Source of the DNA: JADHUC01 sp964617665
GTDB taxonomy: Bacteria > Planctomycetota > Planctomycetia > Pirellulales > Pirellulaceae
Reading direction: 5' to 3'
Assembly (NCBI GenBank): GCA_964617665.1
Contig: CAZUAH010000459.1
Location: forward strand, 1-11,241
DNA length: 11,241 bases
Shown: piece after piece, positions 7,238-11,241 of the stretch
Numbering within the stretch: position 1 is the first letter of the stretch
How the letters are laid out: each line of letters begins with the position of its first letter
The notes under the pieces: generated by a model
Seen by the model: only the letters and a program-made list of their open reading frames with translations
Told to the model about the DNA's origin: nothing
The model's database searches: none
Made by a program: the position numbers and the translations under genes

Positions 7238-8047
7238 TTGCGTTATTCAAAATCTATTGCAGCGATTCTTGGGACTACGACCATCCTTCTTGTTCTTGGT
7301 GCCGGCATCGCAATGGGGCAAGAGCCTGCCGCAACGGGCGAGGAGCCCGCGCCCGAAGGGTTCTTCAGCATTGTTTTTTCTGGCGGGGTCGTCGGTTTCA
7401 CGATCATCATGCTGTTGTTCGCCTTGTCGCTCACGGCGGCTTACCTAGTGTTCGAGCACATCATGACAATCCGCCGGAAGGAGATCATGCCAGAAGGGCT
7501 TAGCGAACAAGTTCGGCAGTTGCTGCAAGCAGGGCGAGCCGCGGATGCCGATCGTGTATGTCGCGACGAGCCAAGCTTTCTGTCGTTCGTGCTTCTGAAC
7601 GGTCTGGCCGAATTGGACGGCGGCTGGCCAGCCGTGGAAAAGGCCATGGAGGACGCTACCGCCGAGCAGTCGGCTCGACTGTTCCGCAAGATCGAATACC
7701 TGTCGGTGATCGGCAACATCGCGCCCATGGTCGGTTTGTTGGGTACGGTAACCGGCATGATCTTCGCATTCCAGCAAGTGGCCAGCACTCAGGGCTCAGC
7801 CGGCGCTGCGGATCTAGCCGAAGGCATCTATCAAGCATTGGTGACGACAGTCGGCGGCCTGATTGTGGCGATTCCCTCTCTGGGAGCCTTCGCCATTTTC
7901 CGAAATCGGGTCGATCAGTTCGTGGCCGAAGCCGCCTACCTGGCCCAACACGCACTCTCACCTTTGAAGCGGCGTACCGTGAAGAAGGCCCCGTCACCCG
8001 CCTCGCCGTCGCCTCCGCCTCCTCCGCCTGTGGAAGGAGGCAATTGA
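7238..8047 (+). CDS. exbB: ExbB/TolQ/MotA-family proton channel subunit
   Basis: 269 aa. Inner-membrane stator that, with ExbD, uses the proton motive force to drive a TonB/TolA-type partner. Residues 1-28 look like an extra signal peptide ending in GAGIAMGQ, followed by an acidic Pro-rich stretch, both absent from short ExbBs. Membrane helices lie at about 51-73, 156-178 and 200-222. The family signature IAPMVGLLGTVTGMIFAF (161-178) and GIYQALVTTVGGLIVAIP (196-213) are clear. The C-terminus is basic and then Pro-rich (SPSPPPPPP). The start is TTG with AGGGA 9 nt upstream (7224-7228). It starts 56 bp after the TPR gene. The stop overlaps the ATG of the first exbD by one base (TGATG), so translation is probably coupled. 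Confidence 0.95.
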   Translation: MRYSKSIAAILGTTTILLVLGAGIAMGQEPAATGEEPAPEGFFSIVFSGGVVGFTIIMLLFALSLTAAYLVFEHIMTIRRKEIMPEGLSEQVRQLLQAGRAADADRVCRDEPSFLSFVLLNGLAELDGGWPAVEKAMEDATAEQSARLFRKIEYLSVIGNIAPMVGLLGTVTGMIFAFQQVASTQGSAGAADLAEGIYQALVTTVGGLIVAIPSLGAFAIFRNRVDQFVAEAAYLAQHALSPLKRRTVKKAPSPASPSPPPPPPVEGGN

Positions 8048-8475
8048 TGCAAGTTCCCAATCATCTGCGCAGCGGGCAGGTCGGCTTCAACATGACGCCG
8101 ATGATCGACGTCGTGTTTCTGTTGATCATCTTCTTCTTGGTCTCCAGTCACTTGGCCAAGCAAGAGGCCCAAATGCAGCTTCCTTTGCCCGTCGCAGAAA
8201 GTGGTTCGTTGGACGCGGAAACAGAAAGCCGTCGTGTGACGATCAACGTTCTTGACGATGGACGCTTGTTGCTGGCGGGCCGGGCGGTACGGCCTACGGA
8301 ACTGGTGGAACGTTTGCGGGACAGGATTGTCAACGAGGGTAGCGACCTGGAGGTGCGAATTCGCAGTGATCGCACTGTGGAATACCGTTATGTCGAGCCG
8401 ATCATGCTGGCTTGCGCCCGGTCCGGTATCTGGAATGTTACCTTCGCGGTCTATCGGCCGGAGGACGTACGCTGA
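8047..8475 (+). CDS. exbD: ExbD/TolR-family transport protein, first copy
   Basis: 142 aa, normal length for the family. A short cytoplasmic N-terminus leads into the signature NMTPMIDVVFLLIIFFLVSS (15-34), which contains the essential membrane aspartate, Asp21, that takes part in proton transfer. Residues about 40-142 are the periplasmic domain, with a beta strand RRVTINVLDDGRLLLAGR and a final WNVTFAVY strand. The start is the ATG inside the TGATG overlap with exbB; longer readings of this frame inside exbB are shadows. The stop overlaps the second exbD in the same way. It pairs with ExbB and probably with the second ExbD. Confidence 0.94.
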   Translation: MQVPNHLRSGQVGFNMTPMIDVVFLLIIFFLVSSHLAKQEAQMQLPLPVAESGSLDAETESRRVTINVLDDGRLLLAGRAVRPTELVERLRDRIVNEGSDLEVRIRSDRTVEYRYVEPIMLACARSGIWNVTFAVYRPEDVR

Positions 8476-8927
8476 TGCGCAGAGAGTCGATCTACACGCA
8501 GCGGCGCAGCGAACTGGACGTCAAGATGACGCCGATGATCGACGTGGTGTTCTTGCTGCTGGTGTTTTTTGTTTGGACGGCCAGTTTTCACATAGCCGAA
8601 CACCTCTTGCCGAGTAGCGTATCGGCGATCCGCGGAACAGAACCGTCCGACCAAACTACGCCGCCGCCGGAGGAGGACTTCGACGACGTGGTGATTCGCA
8701 TCCACTGGCTCGACACGAGACCGGGTTGGCGAGTTAACGAAGAACCGATGACAACTCTGGCCGACGTTCGAGCCAGCCTGGCCGGCATCGCGTCAGTGAA
8801 GCCAGATGCTCCGGTCATTCTGCATCCCGATGAAAATGTACCGTTGGGACACGTGATCGATGTCTACGACGTCACCCGCCTGGAAGGATTCGACAAGGTG
8901 CAGTTTGCAGCCTCGGAGGAAATCTGA
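8475..8927 (+). CDS. ExbD/TolR-family transport protein, second, diverged copy
   Basis: 150 aa. The signature VKMTPMIDVVFLLLVFFVW (16-34) contains the conserved Asp23. The periplasmic part differs clearly from the first copy: it has an acidic Pro-rich linker (TTPPPEEDFDDVV, about 56-68), WRVNEEPMTTLADVRASLAG and the ending FDKVQFAASEEI. The difference argues against a recent duplication and for two distinct partners in one motor (ExbD forms dimers in known complexes). The start ATG lies in a TGATG overlap with the first exbD. It is the last gene of the block; 164 bp without a clear terminator separate it from the oxidoreductase. Confidence 0.93.
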   Translation: MRRESIYTQRRSELDVKMTPMIDVVFLLLVFFVWTASFHIAEHLLPSSVSAIRGTEPSDQTTPPPEEDFDDVVIRIHWLDTRPGWRVNEEPMTTLADVRASLAGIASVKPDAPVILHPDENVPLGHVIDVYDVTRLEGFDKVQFAASEEI

Positions 8928-9091
8928 GAAGATCAGTGCTACCGTCAATTCGTTTAACCCGAAGCCGGAGGCGACGGCGGACAGCGGCAGCGAAGGTCTA
9001 CTTAAAGCGCCCGCCATCGGCAGGGTCTAACGGGGCATTCGCTGACATTGGCGAAGCAACTTGGCCGTTGGCAATCGACAGGGGAGACACC

Positions 9092-10216
9092 ATGCAGAAG
9101 AAATATCGCATCGGCGTGATTGGCCACACCGGACGTGGGAACTACGGTCATGGCATCGACCGCGTTTGGCTTGAACTGCCACAGTGCGAAATCGTCGGCG
9201 TGGCAGACGCAAACGAGGCAGGATTGAAAGCCGCGGTTACCCGCTTGAAGGCCCCGAAAGGCTTCGCCGACTATCGCAAGATGTTGGACGAGCTGAAACC
9301 GGACATCGCAGCTGTCGGGCCTCGATGGCTCGACCAACACCGAGACATGGTCGTGGCTGCTGCCGAGCGAGGTATTCACATCTACATGGAAAAACCCTTC
9401 TGCCGGACGTTGGAGGAGGCCGACCAAATCGTCGCCGAGTGCGAGAAGAACAAGGTGAAGCTGGCGATCGCTCACCAAACCCGTTGGAGCCCGAAACTGC
9501 AGACGATCAGCGATCTATTGGCGGAGGGCGCCATCGGCGACATCTTGGAATTCCGAGGCCGAGGCAAGGAAGACCGTCGTGGTGGCGGCGAGGACTTGTG
9601 GGTGCTGGGCAGCCATATTATGAACCTGATACACCATTTTGGAGGACAGCTAAACTGGTGCTTTGCTTCTGTGCTGCAAGACGGCAAGCCGGTGACCAAG
9701 GAGCACGTGGTCGATGGCCCCGAAGGAATCGGTCTGCTGGCGGGCGACTCGATCAACGCTATGTACGGTTTCGACAATGGCGTCACGGCCTACTTCGGTT
9801 CCCACCGCTACGCAGGCGGCTTTGGTGCACAAACCACACAACCTGGCCGACGCTTTGGCCTTCAGATCCACGGCACGCAAGGCATCATCGAGGTGCTCAC
9901 GGGCCACATGCCCCATGTCCACATTCTCCAGGACACCATGTGGTCACCCGGACGCAGCGGAAAGCGGTGGATACCGGTCAGTTCGGCTGGCATCGGCAAG
10001 GAAGAGCCGCTTCCGGATGGCGGTTTGCACGGCGGCAATCTACTGGCCTGCCAGGATCTGATCGCGGCCATCGAACAAGACCGCCTCCCCGAGTGCAACG
10101 TCTACGAGGCCCTTACCACCGTAGAAATGATCGCCGCCGTCTTCGAATCCCACCGCACGGGCGGACCAGTCACATTTCCACTGAAAAACCGTAAGAACCC
10201 TCTGGAATCGCTTTGA
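9092..10216 (+). CDS. Gfo/Idh/MocA-family NAD(P)-dependent oxidoreductase
   Basis: 374 aa, usual length for the family. The start at 9092 is chosen for its good Shine-Dalgarno (AGGGGAGA from 9080) and because it leads directly into the Rossmann fold: YRIGVIGHTGRGNYG, with nucleotide-binding glycines 8, 11, 14 and 16. The family EKP motif is Glu100-Lys101-Pro102 (IYMEKPFCRTLEEAD). His175 in VLGSHIMNLIHHFGG is the probable active-site histidine of the second half. Such enzymes oxidise or reduce sugars, inositols and related alcohols in the cytoplasm; the substrate cannot be told from the sequence. It has no signal peptide. There is no evident functional link with the ExbBD block and it is probably transcribed on its own. 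An in-frame Arg-rich extension upstream to 8936 is rejected. Confidence 0.93.
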   Translation: MQKKYRIGVIGHTGRGNYGHGIDRVWLELPQCEIVGVADANEAGLKAAVTRLKAPKGFADYRKMLDELKPDIAAVGPRWLDQHRDMVVAAAERGIHIYMEKPFCRTLEEADQIVAECEKNKVKLAIAHQTRWSPKLQTISDLLAEGAIGDILEFRGRGKEDRRGGGEDLWVLGSHIMNLIHHFGGQLNWCFASVLQDGKPVTKEHVVDGPEGIGLLAGDSINAMYGFDNGVTAYFGSHRYAGGFGAQTTQPGRRFGLQIHGTQGIIEVLTGHMPHVHILQDTMWSPGRSGKRWIPVSSAGIGKEEPLPDGGLHGGNLLACQDLIAAIEQDRLPECNVYEALTTVEMIAAVFESHRTGGPVTFPLKNRKNPLESL

Positions 10217-10235
10217 GTCGTGTATTTGGATAGGC

Positions 10236-10371
10236 GTAGGCCGGACCGAGGCCGAATCGTTGCCGGAACGGCGCAAACCGGCTTAGACGCTTTGGCAACC
10301 TGTACCGTCAACGGGCCCATTTGACGAGGCCGACGTTCCGGCGATTCTACGGTTTGCTTGGTCCGGCCTAC
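10236..10371. repeat. MITE-like inverted-repeat element, 136 bp
   Basis: GTAGGCCGGACC (10236-10247) is the exact reverse complement of GGTCCGGCCTAC (10360-10371). A second inner pair is GAATCG-TTG-CCGGAACG (10254-10270) with CGTTCCGGCGATTC (10334-10347), interrupted only by a 3-nt bulge. No coding frame is seen inside. The ends resemble the GTAGGCCGGACC interspersed motif I recall from planctomycete intergenic regions. It follows the oxidoreductase stop by 19 bp, so a transcript would fold into a long hairpin there. Confidence 0.75.
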
Positions 10372-10698
10372 AAAATAGTGCGCAAAGCGAGTTAGAAGCC
10401 CGTATTCCAGTCGGGCTCTTCAGGCAATTCCGCCGCAGCACTCGCTCCCAACCTCTCCCCCTGGGAGAGGTCGCGGCGTCAGCCGCGGGAGCGGACCGCT
10501 GTGATCCCCAGCCGTCATTCGAGGGCTCTCGGTCTACGGGCTATTCGGTTTGCGCCCTTCGGGCCTCTCGGCACGCCACGAACGCCTTGAATTTCCCCAA
10601 CAACGCTCGCCCCCGCCTTGACGCAACGGCGGCATGTTGGGCAGAATTAGTGGTGTCCTAGGACATTCGTGCCGATATCGGTCTGATGTCCGAGTTTC
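10372..10698. other. non-coding region with small GC-rich palindromes
   Basis: No gene is supported between the inverted-repeat element and the tRNA. Apart from the tandem hairpins at 10452-10487, it has a GCCC-TTC-GGGC hairpin at 10554-10564. The tRNA promoter should lie within about 60 bp upstream of 10699, but I cannot name its boxes. Confidence 0.5.
10452..10487. repeat. two adjacent perfect hairpins
   Basis: CCTCTCCC (10452-10459) pairs perfectly with GGGAGAGG (10463-10470) across a 3-nt loop. One base later CGCGGC (10472-10477) pairs perfectly with GCCGCG (10482-10487). The tandem arrangement suggests an interspersed repetitive unit and not a terminator, since no T-run follows. Confidence 0.65.
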
Positions 10699-10772
10699 GG
10701 GCGGTTAGCTCAGTTGGCTAGAGCGCCACGTTGACATCGTGGAAGTCGCTGGTTCAAATCCAGTACCGCCCA
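10699..10772 (+). tRNA. tRNA-Val (anticodon GAC)
   Basis: A full 74-nt cloverleaf can be folded by eye. The acceptor stem GGGCGGT pairs with ACCGCCC, with discriminator A. The D arm is GCTC/GAGC with GG in its loop. The anticodon stem CCACG/CGTGG has loop TTGACAT, placing GAC at positions 34-36, which reads GUC/GUU valine codons. The T arm is GCTGG-TTCAAAT-CCAGT, closed by a G-T pair. The terminal CCA is not encoded (CTT follows). An integrase fragment lies just downstream. Confidence 0.95.
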
Positions 10773-10810
10773 CTTGTCCAAAGTCCTGCCGAAATCAAGA
10801 GTTAGGTTAC

Positions 10811-10827
10811 CTGCCGATGGTCGGCAG
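10811..10827. terminator. hairpin downstream of the tRNA, possible terminator
   Basis: CTGCCGA (10811-10817) pairs perfectly with TCGGCAG (10821-10827) around a TGG loop. A short T-run (CTTTT) follows about 7 nt later, so it is at best a weak intrinsic terminator for the tRNA transcript. Confidence 0.4.
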
Positions 10828-10846
10828 TGCGGCTTTTCCCGAAGTC

Positions 10847-10870
10847 CAAAAACCGTACATACGGTTTTTG
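10847..10870. terminator. perfect palindrome with A/T ends: bidirectional terminator or operator
   Basis: The 24-bp segment is an exact palindrome: five As, CCGTA, central CA/T, then CGG and five Ts, bounded by C and G. It has the shape of a bidirectional intrinsic terminator with a T-run at the 3' end. It also lies only 10 nt before the integrase Shine-Dalgarno site, so binding of a dimeric regulator is an alternative. Confidence 0.55.
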
Positions 10871-10890
10871 AACCGAAGAAGGAGCTGCAA

Positions 10891-11211
10891 ATGCCACGGT
10901 CTGCCAACTACGTCCCGAAATACTGTAAGCACAAGGGCAGCGGTCAAGCTGTCGTCACCATCCGGGGCAGGGACCACTATCTAGGCCCCTACGGCACCAA
11001 GGGAAGCCACCTCGAATACGATCGTCTTATCATGGAATGGCTAGCCGCTGGCCGTCCTGCCGACGATCCCGAGACCGATGACTTGAACGTCAAAGACATC
11101 GTTCTCGCCTTCTGGAAATTCGCCAAGAAGCACTACCGCAAGAACGGCGAATCCACCGGGACCGCCGAAAACTACAAGCCGGCGCTTTGTGAGCGTACAC
11201 CAGAACGGTAG
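10891..11211 (+). pseudogene. N-terminal fragment of a site-specific integrase (tyrosine recombinase type)
   Basis: 106 aa from the ATG at 10891, which has GGAG 6 nt upstream. The product is basic: MPRSANYVPKYCKHKGSG, then AVVTIRGRDHYLGPYGTKGS, then EYDRLIMEWLAAGRP, KDIVLAFWKFAKKHYRKNG and TAENYKPAL. From memory this matches the arm-binding and core-binding N-terminus of planctomycete tyrosine-recombinase integrases, which normally run for 350-400 residues. Here the frame ends with CERTPER and a TAG at 11209, so the catalytic domain (Arg-His-Arg-Tyr residues) is missing. The likeness seems to stop at about 11186-11190. Position just after a tRNA is typical of integrated elements. The truncation may be a deletion, an insertion or an assembly chimera at the contig end. 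Confidence 0.65.
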
Positions 11212-11241
11212 AGGGGGAGGCGCGCGCTTTGCTGAAGGAGG
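11212..11241. other. right edge, unassigned
   Basis: The last 30 bases are purine-rich (GAGGGGGAGG, then GCGCGCG). They do not continue the integrase in any frame I could recognise and are too short to assign. Confidence 0.3.

Noticed and set aside
7558..8046. Upstream extension of the first exbD frame inside exbB
   Set aside because: It lies wholly within the clear exbB frame and reads as Arg/Ser-rich shadow sequence; the TGATG overlap gives the natural start.
8936..9091. Upstream extension of the oxidoreductase frame
   Set aside because: The added residues are Arg-rich and unlike the family; the ATG at 9092 has a good Shine-Dalgarno and leads directly into the Rossmann motif.
9184..10194. 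Long second-frame reading of 336 aa inside the oxidoreductase gene
   Set aside because: Highly Arg/Gly/Pro-rich composition typical of a shifted frame in GC-rich DNA, and the overlapping frame matches Gfo/Idh/MocA throughout.
10441..10570. CRISPR-like repeats
   Set aside because: The palindromes here are different from each other and not evenly spaced; no repeated unit with spacers is present.
10739..10984. Open frame starting inside the tRNA
   Set aside because: It overlaps the tRNA 3' half and is out of frame with the recognisable integrase segment.

Overview
The window looks like a scaffold piece from a planctomycete-type bacterium, probably metagenome-assembled because it carries a run of ten Ns. 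The taxonomic reading is inference. It rests on the mix of families (a DUF6057-like membrane protein next to a CXXCH beta-propeller, a VWA/TPR/ExbB/ExbD/ExbD operon, a Gfo/Idh/MocA oxidoreductase), on an integrase N-terminus of a type I recall from planctomycetes, and on GC-rich intergenic hairpin repeats. All supported genes are on the + strand.

Layout. Positions 1-715 contain no gene I can support; most of it is a long imperfect inverted repeat (251-473) whose centre falls on the assembly gap. A 91-aa hydrophobic membrane protein follows (716-991). Next comes a small two-segment membrane-protein gene split by an in-frame TGA (1113-1316). It is closely linked to a polytopic membrane protein with a C-terminal helical-repeat domain (1332-3251) and to a membrane-anchored PD40/TolB-like beta-propeller with a haem-type CINCH motif (3266-4834).

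After a 183-bp spacer with a hairpin comes the most interesting block (5018-8927): a VWA protein with a single N-terminal membrane helix, an exported TPR protein, ExbB/TolQ and two different ExbD/TolR proteins. The last three genes overlap by one base each. The VWA protein's membrane helix carries an S-x3-H motif like that of TonB and TolA. I therefore propose that this operon encodes a proton-motive-force-driven transducer in which a VWA domain with an intact metal site takes the place of the TonB/TolA C-terminal domain. With the TolB-like propeller upstream and the TPR protein in the position of CpoB, the region resembles a rebuilt Tol-Pal system.

A Gfo/Idh/MocA oxidoreductase (9092-10216) follows, then 480 bp of non-coding DNA rich in inverted repeats. 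A tRNA-Val(GAC) gene (10699-10772) comes next, then two perfect hairpins and the N-terminal part of a site-specific integrase that is cut short (10891-11211). The right end therefore looks like the edge of an integrated element, possibly a degraded one.
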